Below are positions 1 to 10,152 of a stretch of DNA of 64,000 bases, one piece after another. The stretch comes from Apostichopus japonicus. Its lineage: Eukaryota > Echinodermata > Holothuroidea > Aspidochirotida > Stichopodidae. The notes under the pieces were generated by a model. That model worked only from the letters and a program-made list of their open reading frames with translations. It made no database searches and was not told where the DNA came from. The number at the start of each line of letters is the position of its first letter. The first letter of the stretch is position 1. The DNA lies in assembly GCF_037975245.1 (NCBI RefSeq), contig NC_092577.1, forward strand, positions 18,354,398 through 18,418,397, read 5' to 3'. The position numbers were made by a program, and so were the translations under genes.

Positions 1-638
1 GATCAGTGGCGTGTTTTGTCTCATCAAACCAATCGGAGGACTCCTTAGCCACAACTACTAAGGCGGAAGCACAGTCCTCCATTGGCGAGTCCGAATCTGG
101 GCCACTTAATGTCTCTTGGGCCGGTTGACTCGAGGGCCGACTAGTGTCACCGATAGCGGGCGTAGCTACCGGTGAACCAGTACAAGCGGCATCCTGCTCC
201 GCATGCCACTCCGCTAATACCATCTCCGCCGTTTTGTCCTGCTCCGCCTTAGTGGGCAGGCTGGCAGTCTCGGCCGGAGCGGCAACTTCCTCCAGGGACG
301 AGGTGGAACACGAAGGGGAGTTGAAAACCTCCACCGGGGCGCTAGTGTCGGACACTGGGGCGATGAGAGGAGCATCAGGTGATACGGTTTGAAAGGCCGG
401 GACGGGGACCGCTTCAACCACGCCCGTAGCCACTCTCGCGGCGTATGAGCGGTCTGGGCATAAACGAGCGAGATGGCCCGTTTTCCCACACGAGTTACAT
501 ACGAGATCCCCTTTACACTCGGCCAGGGTATGCCCAACCTGTAAACAGCGGCTACACCGCTTGTTCGGGCACAACCTGGCCTCATGCCCTTCCAGCCCAC
601 ACCTCCAACAAGTGAGAGGCTGGCCCGGGTATGCAACG
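1..638 (-). mobile_element. LINE copy I, ORF1 C-terminal half (three zinc knuckles), continues off window edge
   Basis: On the minus strand this encodes the C-terminal half of a Gag-like ORF1 protein. It starts just before three CX2CX4HX4C knuckles (CWRCGLEGHEARLC, CSRCLQVGHTLAEC, CNSCGKTGHLARLC, near 450-625), followed by an acidic Ser/Pro/Thr-rich tail. ORF1 proteins of L1/Tx1-type LINEs bind the element RNA and form the RNP. The frame appears open to the window edge. It is nearly identical to 19690-20312, where the same ORF1 lies in plus orientation. The N-terminal half of this copy lies at 2450-3061; the two halves are separated by LINE copy II. The knuckle layout and the YPGQP-CWRCG junction resemble Tx1-clade ORF1, which is my inference. 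Confidence 0.85.
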
Positions 639-2288
639 CAGAAGGCCTTTGACATGGTGGATCGCGGTTTTTTAATGAATGTAGTGGAGACGTTTCAGTT
701 GCACCCAAATTTTCGTAAATGGATTTCTGTTTTGTATGAACAAAGTTTCAGTTCTGTTATCGTAAATGGGTTTTGTTCGGAGGTTTTTAACGTAGAGAGG
801 GGGGTGCGCCAGGGGTGCCCTCTGTCTCCATTACTTTATGTTTTGTTTAGCGAGTCCCTCTCTCGTCTTTTGGAAAGGGACTCCAAACTTGTTCCATTCG
901 TTGTGCCAGGGGGTGCCAAAGTGAAATGCGCTCAATATGCAGATGACGTGACATGTATTGTTTCGAGTCTGGGCTCCTTTCGCGCACTCTCGCAGGATCT
1001 ATCTATTTTTGAGAGAGCTACCGGGGCGAAGTTGAATCCAGAAAAGACAAAGGGCCTTCGTCTTGGTAGCTGGAGATACAGAGACTTACCATTCGGTGCG
1101 TCGTGGTCGGATCAGAATATCAAAATTAATGGTATATGGTTCGGCTACGATGCACCTTGTGATGTCACCTGGAACGAGAGGGCTGAGGTATTTCAGAGCA
1201 GACTCGAAACCTTTGGCACCCGCTGGCTTTCGATCTTGGGGAAAGTCACTGTTATTAATCGTTTCGTTTCGCCCATCTTGTGGTACCCGGGCGCGGTGTA
1301 CCCTATTCCGCGTCGCGTCCTGGTACGGTTGGAGAGGGCGATTTTTTCATTCATATGGTCTGGGGGTACAGAGCTTGTCAAGAGGGCGGTATTGTACCAA
1401 AAACTGGAGAAGGGGGGACTAGGGGTGGTTCATCTGGGAAGTAAATTGACCTTTTTGTTATTTAAGCAGTTGTTTGTAGCGGTAACTGACCCAGGGTTGC
1501 CTTGTTCATATTTTCTACGTTTTTGGGGCGGTTTGCACCTGCGTCGATGGGTCCCGGCGCTGTTTAGCAACAGAGAACCGCATAGTAGTACTCCAAACAG
1601 GGTGGTGCGTGTCATCTGCTCCGCTCTGATTGAGTTGCCCCCTGTTGACCTGTCACAGCCGGCCCTCGTTCACAGTTCGTTGAGGGATAAGGCCTTGAAT
1701 GCAACTTTTGTCCAGGGACGTCATTCTGCCGAAGTATGGCGTTCGGTGCATTCAAAGCTGAATGGTTACAGGCTCCGTGATCTCGCATGGAGAGTTGCAC
1801 ACGGTGCCTTGGTGACCAACCTAAAAAGATATCATTGGCGATTGGGTGATGGACTGTGCCCTAGGACCGGCTGTGACAGCTTAGAGAGTACTGCTCATGT
1901 TTTTTGGCATTGTTACTTTGTAGTAAACTTATGGGAGTGGTTCCAGACCTGGACCGACCGTGTTACGGGAGACCGTTCATGGTCGGTAGGGCAGGGCTTT
2001 ATTTTATATGGGGTAGACCCTCCAGTTTGTTCGGTAGCTGTGTTGCACCGCATCATTTTTGTTTGCTCTATTGTAAAAAAACATGTTTGGCGGAATAGGT
2101 GTAATTTGGTTTTTAGGGGGAAATTTGCCAGTTGGCAGGCAGTCCTGGAGTCGGTGAAGTCCGACATTCGCCTTCAGATTGAAGGCGATTTTCGCCGTTT
2201 ATCTGGGGCTGCCTTTTTTGGACGCTGGTGTGCTGGGGAGGGGTTTTTCGTTTCGCTGCGTGCGGGTCGTCCTTCTGTACGTTTTTGA
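639..2288 (+). CDS. LINE ORF2 fragment: reverse transcriptase through C-terminal zinc finger (family 1)
   Basis: A continuous frame of about 550 codons with no own start codon (5'-truncated). It shows the RT motifs KAFDMVDRGF, GVRQGCPLSPLLYVLF and the catalytic QYADDVTC (near 935-955), then thumb and connection segments, and a C-terminal CX4CX7HX4C finger (CPRTGC...H...C, near 1858-1915). It ends at TGA near 2288. The protein would copy the element RNA into target DNA, but the APE endonuclease and the first RT motifs are missing, so it cannot be autonomous. Related copies lie at 14897-16400 (plus) and 43544-46406 (minus), about 90% or more similar by eye. Confidence 0.9.
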   Translation, partial: QKAFDMVDRGFLMNVVETFQLHPNFRKWISVLYEQSFSSVIVNGFCSEVFNVERGVRQGCPLSPLLYVLFSESLSRLLERDSKLVPFVVPGGAKVKCAQYADDVTCIVSSLGSFRALSQDLSIFERATGAKLNPEKTKGLRLGSWRYRDLPFGASWSDQNIKINGIWFGYDAPCDVTWNERAEVFQSRLETFGTRWLSILGKVTVINRFVSPILWYPGAVYPIPRRVLVRLERAIFSFIWSGGTELVKRAVLYQKLEKGGLGVVHLGSKLTFLLFKQLFVAVTDPGLPCSYFLRFWGGLHLRRWVPALFSNREPHSSTPNRVVRVICSALIELPPVDLSQPALVHSSLRDKALNATFVQGRHSAEVWRSVHSKLNGYRLRDLAWRVAHGALVTNLKRYHWRLGDGLCPRTGCDSLESTAHVFWHCYFVVNLWEWFQTWTDRVTGDRSWSVGQGFILYGVDPPVCSVAVLHRIIFVCSIVKKHVWRNRCNLVFRGKFASWQAVLESVKSDIRLQIEGDFRRLSGAAFFGRWCAGEGFFVSLRAGRPSVRF

Positions 2289-2399
2289 ATGTTTCAGGGG
2301 GGGGGGTTGGGCGTTTTGTCTCTGCAGGTCGGCGGGCGCATGTTTTTTTGGCTCGCTAGACCTTAGTTTCGTTTGTCAGAATGGGATGGTTCGGTAGTG

Positions 2400-2449
2400 C
2401 CGTTTGGCCGTGACGTTTTGTATCCCGCATGGCGGGTCACGTAAAAAGC
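2400..2449 (+). other. Conserved LINE 3'-terminal hairpin and TAAAAAGC tail
   Basis: The last 40 bases form a nested hairpin: CGTGAC pairs with GTCACG around an inner CCCGC-ATG-GCGGG stem-loop, followed by TAAAAAGC. There is no poly-A tail. The same end recurs at 16500-16544 (plus), 16580-16625, 21394-21440, 43265-43310 and 63427-63475 (minus). The inner loop varies (ATG or the compensated GTATGGC/CGTCATACGG forms), so the fold rather than the exact bases is kept. Probably the recognition site of the element's own reverse transcriptase (inference from LINEs with stringent 3' recognition). Confidence 0.8.
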
Positions 2450-3061
2450 ACGTGGGCCCTGTGCCCATTAGCCCACAAGGTAGAGGGGATATCGGACTTG
2501 AGTTGTAATCTAACTCGTCTGGTCCCGGTCTTTACACCCTTACATTCAAGGAATTCCGGCTCGTCGTAGCCGGTTACTTTCCAAAAACGCCCCAGTGTCC
2601 GCACAACAATCTGTTCAGACATGTCCAGAGGGAGATGGAGGACTGTCACCCACACCGAACTGTCGTACGGTGTGACCTTCAGTCCCTCGACTCCCTCCAA
2701 CACATGGACGCCTCGGACGCGGGCAGCCTCCGAGGTAAAACGAACATCAAAACAACATACCCCGGAGAGGTTTACGCTGAAGCGCGTCAACCTCTCCAGG
2801 GACTTTTAAACCAACAGAACGCAAAACTGAAAAAACAAATTGTCGGGGGACGACCTTAGCCTCCCCCGAAAAACTCAACAATACGATTTTGCTGTCACGG
2901 CGAGCCGCCATGACAGCTAGGGGTGTGGCAAAGCCACGCACCTATACAAAAACCAAAACGAAGCAAACCCAAAACACACAAACTACAGTAACACAAACTG
3001 CAAACTAAGAAAAGGCCAACGAAAAGTGGAGAGCAGCCGAAAACACGTCCGCACTCCACGA
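2450..3061 (-). mobile_element. LINE copy I, 5' UTR and ORF1 N-terminal half
   Basis: Read on the minus strand, the 5' UTR starts near 3061 (GTGGAGTGCGGACGTG) and ORF1 starts at an ATG near 2911 (MAARRDSKIV). The frame continues through GEAKVVP and VPGEVDALQRKPLRGM, then loses 2 bases near 2755 (compared with 19379-19390) and shifts. The next frame carries the conserved region EAARVRGVHVLEGVEGLKVT and RTLGRF, then reaches the copy II insertion at 2450. This is the RRM-like/N-terminal part of the LINE ORF1. The frameshift plus the nested insertion make copy I inactive. Confidence 0.85.
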
Positions 3062-4057
3062 GAACTGAACTGAACTCTCAGAACTGTTAGTGCCGGAAGG
3101 CACTAAATTCCCCCACCAACCCCCACGTCTCCGAACCGCCAAAATAATCTCAGATTCATCATCAGCGCCCCAAGAAGCACCTGAACAGGTGTATTTCGTT
3201 CGTTTATGGAGACACCCACTTGGGCTCGTGCCCCCCTTCGAATGGGTTTGGCCCTCATGCCCCCACACAACACCCAATTCCAAAATTAACTTCAGATTCG
3301 TAATCAGCGTGTCGAGAACAACCAGAAAAGATACACACTGCCCGTCTTTGCGACAAAAATTATTTGCACCCCAAAAAACCATACGGTTTTGGCCGAAATT
3401 GGGCAAAAATGGATTTCGTCAAAATTACGTCACATGGGGTAATCGATGCCAAGGAGCCCAAATCTGCAACTCCCAGGTCAATATCTGCTTTCGTTCGGGA
3501 GATACGTGGTCCCAGAGTAGCCGATGGAATGAGCTGTTCTTCATAAGTGCAAAAGTTGCAAAAACCCCTATTTTCAGCACCCCTCTCTCGTCCTTTCTGA
3601 AACACCCATCGTCATCAAAATTAGACGTGGAGTAGAAGACACCCCGTCTTTCTGATACATTAATTCCGTGTTATTATCTGACCGGAAAGGTCTTTTGTCT
3701 ATATGATTTCTATTTGCGCCAAAAATAGATGTTTTTGTCTTGAAAAGTAAAAAAAGTACCTCTTTTCGGTACCCCTTCCTTTCCACCGAGGACATGTGAC
3801 AGGGCTGATTTTTTGTTATCTGGGAGACGAGAGTCGTAGCTACGTGTAGATAACTGATACGGTAGCATTAAACTTCGAGAAGGGGGTATAGTCTATACGT
3901 TTTGGACACCCCTCCCCCCAAAAATAGGTGTTTTTCACCGGTAGTAGCTATGATAACCCTTAACAAGGACGCCAGCGCCGACGTCAACATTTGAGTAGGT
4001 TTTTTTACCACCTTAGGTCAAACGAAATTAGCCAAAGTTATAAGCGATAGATAGCCT

Positions 4058-4135
4058 TTTATCACCGGATGTCCCTTTTATCACCTTTTATCACCGGATG
4101 AGACCTTTTATCACCGGATGTCCCATTCCCACCGG
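4058..4135. repeat. Short imperfect tandem repeat, TTTTATCACCGGATG unit
   Basis: Four imperfect copies of (CC)TTTTATCACCGGATG separated by TCCC or AGAC, ending with a truncated CACCGGATCC. A minisatellite-like array without coding potential. Confidence 0.7.
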
Positions 4136-4849
4136 ATCCCCGGTTTTGATGTAGCGTGACGTCACATCGACCCACTTTTCGACATGTCTCTACCCATATC
4201 TCAACAACGAAACATTCGGAAACAATATTTACATGTATTTCGCGCGATTTTTAATTCCTGACGTCATCGGGTGGTGGCGCTATTTTCTGCGAAAATTCAA
4301 ATTCACCCAATTTGCTCGAAATTTCAGATTAAGGTAGAACTAATAATTAGAAATAATATAAACGTCGTTTCATTCAATTCCGGTCTTTATTTTTGTGCTG
4401 ATATTTGTTTACATATTTTCTCATTAATATTTTATTTTGGCAGCCATTTTGTCAAACATAGATGAAAATTTGGTTAATTCACAGAATCAATAGAACATGT
4501 CCTGACATATTTTTGCTGTTATTTAAAATGCAATCAATTATGTGGTTTTGTAATAAATATTGCGTTTGGTGACGTCACTTCCGGTCAGAATAAAAAAGGG
4601 TCAAAACCGGAACTTATTTTGTACAGACTGAAATGATAAGTCTTCGGTGTGAGTTACAGGTCGATAGCTCATTCCTCCCGTCTCAGAAACGGATCCCTAG
4701 GTAAAACTTTAAAGCGCCCTCATTCAGAAAGTAAACGACTTGAAACAAGTTTCAGATAATCACGTGATAGTACGCATCGAGACACATGAAGACACCAAGT
4801 TGTGTCCCGAAAAACCACATCGTGCACACACAGGAGTCCAATATGGTAA

Positions 4850-4887
4850 CCCCAAGCTAACCCTAGCTAACCCTAGCTAACCCTAGG
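4850..4887. repeat. GCTAACCCTA tandem repeat
   Basis: About three and a half copies of the 10-mer GCTAACCCTA. It contains the word CTAACCCTA, which resembles the animal telomere repeat, but the period is 10 rather than 6. I read it as a small interstitial repeat, not a telomere. Confidence 0.7.
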
Positions 4888-7562
4888 GGTTGGGGTTAAC
4901 TTTGAGTGGCAGCCATCTTGGATTGGTCGTCCGACTTATCATATCCAATAAAAAAAAATTCAAAAGTGCTGAACTAAATTTTTTACCTGTGATTGATCTT
5001 TCACCCGATGACCTCATGGCCGAAATTTTTCCGGTCACCATTCCTTATGACCTCACACGTCATTGTTGGAAGTTTCGTGGAAATCGGTCACTCTCACGAT
5101 TTCGGAGATTTATTTGAAGGAACGACATTTTTAACCTTTCACCCCCCATAAGACATGAACCGGAAGTGACATATACTTGCCCTTTGCATATGTCAGTGCT
5201 CTATTGACCCTTAACATCCACAAGAAATTTGAAGGTCAAAGGTCAAAGTTTACGATTTTCGACCATAACCCCAGGGGTGGTCATCTACCCAAATAAAATC
5301 CAGAGGTAGTATACCAACTAACTTGAATTTTTCGGCTGTAAAGAAAAGTCTTGTGACCCAAACTGACCGAAAGTGTTGGTGGGTGTACAGTGACAACAGT
5401 TCAGCCCTTTCACCAAATATCGGCCCCCTGTGACCCCCACTTTTGGAAATGGACCCAAAAAATGGACACTCGGGACCTGGAAATGGACGGTCGGGACCTA
5501 GGCACCTATTACATAACAAAAATTTTTGCTCACTTCCGGTCAACTTTTTGGAAATTGTTTTCACCTTGGGTCACTCTACGCCCCGAGATGAGCAACGAAA
5601 TAAAACAGAACAAGCAAATTTCCTTTTTCAGTATAATTTCACTTTGTGTGGTGAACAATCAGCCTTGGCAGTCATCAGGATGGGAAAGGATATAATTTGT
5701 CCGAATGAAGGAAATGGGTCATGGTCAGAGATTGGAAGTTTTTGTTGTTGTAAATTACTACAAAAAAATGTATTTGGGGATGATGTGGCCATATTTCAGG
5801 AAAATTTAGTATTTTACTTCGAGTGCTGTATCAGTCCCCACCCAGGAGTGTGGTAGTATTTTTGGGTATTTAATAGTGAATATTGTATTTAGAAGGATGT
5901 AAAGCATTCTTTCAGGAAAATTGATGAAAGGGAGTCTTATTTTAGCAATGCTTGGAGTTAACTAGGAATGGTATCGTGTCGTCCAGGGGAGGTTTAATCT
6001 GTCATCTTCTTGCACCTCGAATAGAGTGGATAAGCATCTGTCTTTTGAGTCATCAGGCTTGGAAAAGTATTTTACTTTTGAATGAACAAAGTGCTCGGAC
6101 AGTGAACGGGTGGTGTTATGTCAGCCATCTTCACTATGATTCACACCTTAGGCCACAAGGCGGCTTAAAAACAATTGTTAAGATCCTTTTACCTTAACTA
6201 TGTGTCTAAGTGAACTGCCTTAACTATGTGTCAAGTGAACTTGTTTAATTCAGTTAAAAAAGAGCAAATCTACCATGACTTTTTTTGTATGAATAAAACC
6301 TGCTTATACATGGTATTTTATTGTTAGTGAACAGTTGCAGCAGAATTGCTTTCTTGTTAACTATGTTAAATGTTGTTTGTTATCAAAAGTTATTTGAATT
6401 GAAATTGATTGAATATGTACCATCTGCTATAAAATGAAATCAATTCACACCAACAGCAGCATAGGAAGATGTTTAATTTTGCAGGGCAGAACTCCATTTT
6501 CATCTGAAAATTTCATAAAGCTAATGATAACATTCAAAGTTATGGGGGGGGGGGTAGTGCACAGCCCCACCGCATTCCACACCACTGCACACCACGATCT
6601 GTTCTCTTTATAAGTGTATTAGGGAACTAAAATTATGTGACTTCCCTTGCAAAGTTTTGCATCTGCTTAAATCATTACACAAACCTTCAAATAACATTAA
6701 TGTAACATGAGAGTAACCAAATGAAACAAATCCTAATAAATTCATGTATTTATAATTTATTTATGGAAGCACCAAATAACTGACATCAAAGCATTTTTAA
6801 AATCTTTATTTAAACCAAGTCCATGTTACAACGTACTCAGTGCAACTTTTCTTTACAAACAAAGATGTGGATGAAGTTTTGAAGATTATTTGAAATTTCC
6901 TTCCTTTTTGTTCTCTACCATATATACCCAATCCTTTCAAATGATTAAAATGCTCTTAATTAATTAACTGGCGAATTAATTAGTAGCATTTTTAATAATT
7001 AATGCTTTTTAGATAATTAACTAGTTAACAATGTTTTAAGTAATTAATGTAATTAACCAATTGGTTAATTAGGTAACATATTTTAGCAGTCACAATTCAT
7101 TTATGATTTCATTCAAGGTGTGGAAAAAAAATTGTGAACTCCCATGAAACTTGCAGTGTTAGTGTACTTTCTCACTTCAGTAAAACAGTAGTAGTGGAAC
7201 TGGTATATGGGTTTAAGTATGGCAATGTAACTCCCTTTTCCATGAATTTTTTTCTCGCTTAACCACAACCATGCGTGGGGATAAAGCAATTTGTGATTAC
7301 CAACTCCTAATTCATCATTCTGTGATAAATTTAGCCCCTCCCTCGATCAGTTGCACGGAAATTGAAAACAGCACATAAATATGTTGCTTTGAAATGACAT
7401 TACGGTAACTAGACCATCGTCATGCGGTGAATTGAGTCAATTAACCTTAATGTTCGTACCAGTTAAAAGTGATGAAGGTCACTAGTACTAGCTTGGGGAA
7501 GTTCATCCTCATGGTGAAGTGTCATCAAGTACATTATCTTTTGTAAATGTATCTTAACTTTA

Positions 7563-8320
7563 ACAGTGTGACGCTGTGCACTGTAGGAGTAATGTTAAAT
7601 CCTATATGGTAACAGGCAAAAAGTAACACATAAATTTAATTGTTTTTATGCAACTCGAATCGAACTGTCATGCCATGTATTGTTTATATTCTACAGCAGT
7701 TATTATTGTATTCACTAATATGCTAGTAATGGTCATGTATTAACAGTAGTACCTATCCAGAGGTAATGCTTGCGTGTTGTCGTATTATGATCCGGTTTCA
7801 GAAGGATCCCCATAGTTACTACTTAGTTTAGAGTGAAGCTGCAAACAGGATCCTTCGTTTCAGCATTGGTTATCCATACTTAAGTTCATATTTTACAAAT
7901 TAAGAGATAAGTGGACTTTTGTAACACAAAGGAAAATAAAGACAGTGTGACGCTGTGCACTGTAGGAGTAATGTTAAATCCTATATGGTAACAGGCAAAA
8001 AGGAACACATAAATTTAATTGTTTTTATGCAACTCGAATCGAACTGTCATGCCATGTATTGTTTATATTCTACAGCAGTTATTATTGTATTTACTAATAT
8101 GCTAGTAATGGTCATGTATTAACAGTAGTACCTATCCAGAGGTAATGCTTGCGTGTTGTCGTATTATGATCCGGTTTCAGAAGGATCCCCATAGTTACCA
8201 ATTAGTTTAGAGTGAAGCTGCAAACAGGATCCTTCGTTTCAGCATTGGTTATCCATACTTAAGTTCATATTTTACAAATTAAGATATAAGTGGACTTTTG
8301 TAACACAAAGGAAAATAAAG
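7563..8320. repeat. Tandem duplication of a 379-bp unit
   Basis: Unit 1 is 7563-7941 and unit 2 is 7942-8320, both starting ACAGTGTGACGCTG and ending GGAAAATAAAG. I count about five differences (for example AAGTAACAC against AAGGAACAC, and ACTACTTAG against ACCAATTAG), so identity is near 98-99%. Each unit has an inverted pair GAAGGATCC / GGATCCTTC about 50 bp apart. No coding frame. The units are directly adjacent with no gap, which argues against a pair of LTRs. A recent tandem duplication is the simplest reading. Confidence 0.9.
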
Positions 8321-8462
8321 ACACATGAATCTTGCAAGCAAGTGCCATATTCATAAAACATCTGATGTTTGTCTTTCATTACATTTCCTATCAGGTTTTC
8401 AAACGACGTGGAGGCAACAACATGTTAATCACCTTGGAGTACTGGCTTGCTCCAGGGCACGT

Positions 8463-9053
8463 TCAAATATACCCTGTTGCCAATGAAGAAATACCTTCGA
8501 CAACATTCGTTGTACGAAATTCCATCCTCCTCTCAAAGATAACTGGAAATAGACCAACGATGTATGTATCGTACATTAACGCGAGGAAGTCAGTAATGGC
8601 AGGATACTCTGCGTTAGCTCGAGCGGCCTGTTGGCTGTTTCTGAGTAATATGAAGTTGTTCCTCACCACAGCCACCGGAAGATACCCAATAGCGAACACT
8701 TTCCTGATAAGACTCTGTACTCTGGGGTTGTTACGACTAATCCCAGTTCCTGAACCTTTCTCCATAACGACTGCGTTAGGTGAAAATAGCAGCCACGAAC
8801 GTGTATTCCTGGGAATTCGTTGATGAATGCTGAACGGATGGAAACTTCAAAATCTGATATAACGTGGGTTGGAGAAAAAACGCCTCCATGAGCGGCTACC
8901 TCGTCCTTCAGATGTTGGAGTACTCTTCTATACTGGTCAAGGCGCTTGCCCGTCATCAAAATGTATGCCAGGGTTAGCACATTTACGTGGAAGCGTCCAT
9001 GTAAAGTTACTAGTTGAGAGAAGGGCGCGGGGTGGACTTGAAACCGTGTTGAT
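8463..9053 (-). pseudogene. MULE-type transposase domain exon (FLYWCH/MULE family relic)
   Basis: Reading leftward from an acceptor at 9054 (CTCTTTAG), the frame gives HPAPFSQLVTLHGRFHVNVL, then LMTGKRLDQYRRVLQHLKDE, SDFEVSIRSAF and GCYFHLTQSLWRKVQELGL. This is the MULE transposase core pattern: a mid-domain DFE with downstream GCxFHxxQ. After QELGL (near 8700) a one-base shift moves the rest into the frame with VQSLIRKVFAIGYLPVAVVR, and stronger decay follows near 8540. The domain is known from Mutator-like transposases and animal FLYWCH-domain genes. Upstream coding sequence lies at 9669-10152. The frameshift suggests a pseudogene. Confidence 0.75.
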
Positions 9054-9289
9054 CTAAAGAGAATGAATTAAAAAGGGATAAAAATTAGGTGAGAGAAACT
9101 AATGTAACATTTATTTTAGTGAGCCCTTTCAATAATTAGTGGTAACCGATATTTATTTATTAATTTATTTTACAGACGTTCAATCTGTTGTAAGATTTGT
9201 GAAAGAATGTTTGCTATAAAATGATTTCAGGAACGAATGAAATAACTGATAAATGACTGATATCGATAACTACACAAATGAATTATATA

Positions 9290-9400
9290 AATGTAGATCA
9301 CATGACTACAAGTCTACAACAATAATAATACTAGTCTAATTACATAATAGTAATAATGATAATGATGATAATAATGATACCAATATTAATACCATAATAC
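9290..9400. repeat. AT-rich ATA/ATG microsatellite
   Basis: Imperfect AATAATA / AATGATGATA runs inside the putative intron of the MULE relic. No other signal in 9054-9668. Confidence 0.6.
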
Positions 9401-9668
9401 TGTAGTGAACTGGTCTCGAGATCGGCAATTTACAGAGTGACCCTTATTGAAGGGTTCCAGTCTGACTCAAACGTCTCCTTTTCCATGCTTGTAAACGATG
9501 TCACTCTCTCTTATCGAAAGCTTAAACACGGATATAGCCTATCTAAAAAAAATGTACTGCCATTTTTATGCTTCATTCGATCGCTGAAAGTACCTGTTTT
9601 CTACAATTTCTTTCTGTCACGACTGGTAACAGGTGAATGAACTAAGTGGACCCCACGCGGTGAGCTGG

Positions 9669-10152
9669 TCAATGTGCAATGGGGTGTTCAATAAAGTGTA
9701 TCCTGTCAATTGCAAAGTTGACTAGGTGGCCAAGTTTTCTTATAGAAAACGTGCTACTTACCAGCTGATAAGTTTCCTGATAGACTAATCTGTTTTTGCA
9801 CTGTGGAATTGTTACCCCGCTAAGCATGTCAAGGCGGGTAACGGTGATGAAAATGAGCACTCCAGCAACATTGTCTCTCAGGGAAAGAAAATGACGTCCG
9901 TTCCATGTTCTGGCCCATTCATCTTCCACTCTCACGTCCTCAACTCGCCTTGGAATTGGTGGCATGTTTTCTTGGCGCACTCGATGCATTCTCGTTCGGA
10001 CGCTAGTATATGCAGGCCCGTCTTCTCCTCGGTCTGCTACCTCGTTGTACAGTCTTTTCAGAGGTTTTCTGTGGTCCTACCTCGATTTCTTGGAAGGCAG
10101 CTTCTCTAGAAACAAGTTCATTATCTTCTTCATGGTCATGTTTAATGGTAAC
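9669..10152 (-). pseudogene. Upstream part of the FLYWCH/MULE relic
   Basis: An acceptor-like CTCTTTCCAG at 10153 precedes a frame with VTIKHDHEEDNELVSREAAF, the end of a FLYWCH-like finger (H-x-H spacing) and the usual linker. One frameshift near 10000 leads into RVRQENMPPIPRRVEDVRVE, then RTWNGRHFLSLRDN and VLIFITVTRLDMLSG, the segment that normally precedes the catalytic WFxDGTF motif in this family. The conserved WF-DG motif is not visible, so catalytic residues are lost or lie in an unrecognised piece. Matches the minus-strand MULE exon at 8463-9053. Confidence 0.55.

Larger units (their letters stand above)
639..2449 (+). mobile_element. LINE copy II, 5'-truncated, nested in ORF1 of copy I
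   Basis: A 1.81-kb plus-strand LINE begins abruptly inside the RT domain (CAGAAGGCC, 639) and runs to the family 3' end, a hairpin followed by TAAAAAGC at 2449. Removing it joins the flanks so that copy I ORF1 reads continuously (minus strand, ANGHRAHV then AYPGQP). A 3-bp ACG appears at both junctions (636-638 and 2450-2452), consistent with a very short target-site duplication. The 5' truncation is typical of aborted target-primed reverse transcription. Its reading frame has no stop, so it is younger than the degraded copies elsewhere. Confidence 0.9.
3062..7562. other. Non-coding stretch with dispersed repeats, no supported gene
   Basis: Several open frames of 60-180 codons occur (for example 3090-3635 plus and 5443-5856 plus), but they lack domains, conserved motifs and splice context. 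Visible structure: a TTTTATCACCGGATG-type repeat at 4058-4135; four GCTAACCCTA-like units at 4850-4886; diverged copies of a CCCCTATTTT / AAAATAGGTGTTTTT motif at 3560-3935; a run of TAATTAA/GTTAATT words at 6950-7080; and a G run at 6543-6554. GACCTCA/GGTCAAAGGTCAAAG words at 5040-5250 match the dispersed repeat seen elsewhere in the window. Probably old repeats. Confidence 0.6.

Noticed and set aside
3090-3635. 181-codon plus-strand frame and overlapping minus-strand frame 3005-3406
   Set aside because: No motif, low-complexity Pro/Ser/Lys use, both strands open together; sits beside a LINE end in repeat-rich DNA.
4850-4887. Telomere remnant
   Set aside because: Period is 10 (GCTAACCCTA), not TTAGGG/CCCTAA, and only a few units.
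5443-5856. 137-codon plus-strand frame
   Set aside because: Starts in a short GGGACCTGGAAATGGACGG-type repeat and has no domain or splice support.
7563-8320. Pair of LTRs or solo LTR duplication
   Set aside because: Units are directly adjacent, with no internal region, no TG...CA ends and no target duplication.
8332-8823. 163-codon plus-strand frame
   Set aside because: Antisense of the MULE exon, which has the recognisable motifs.
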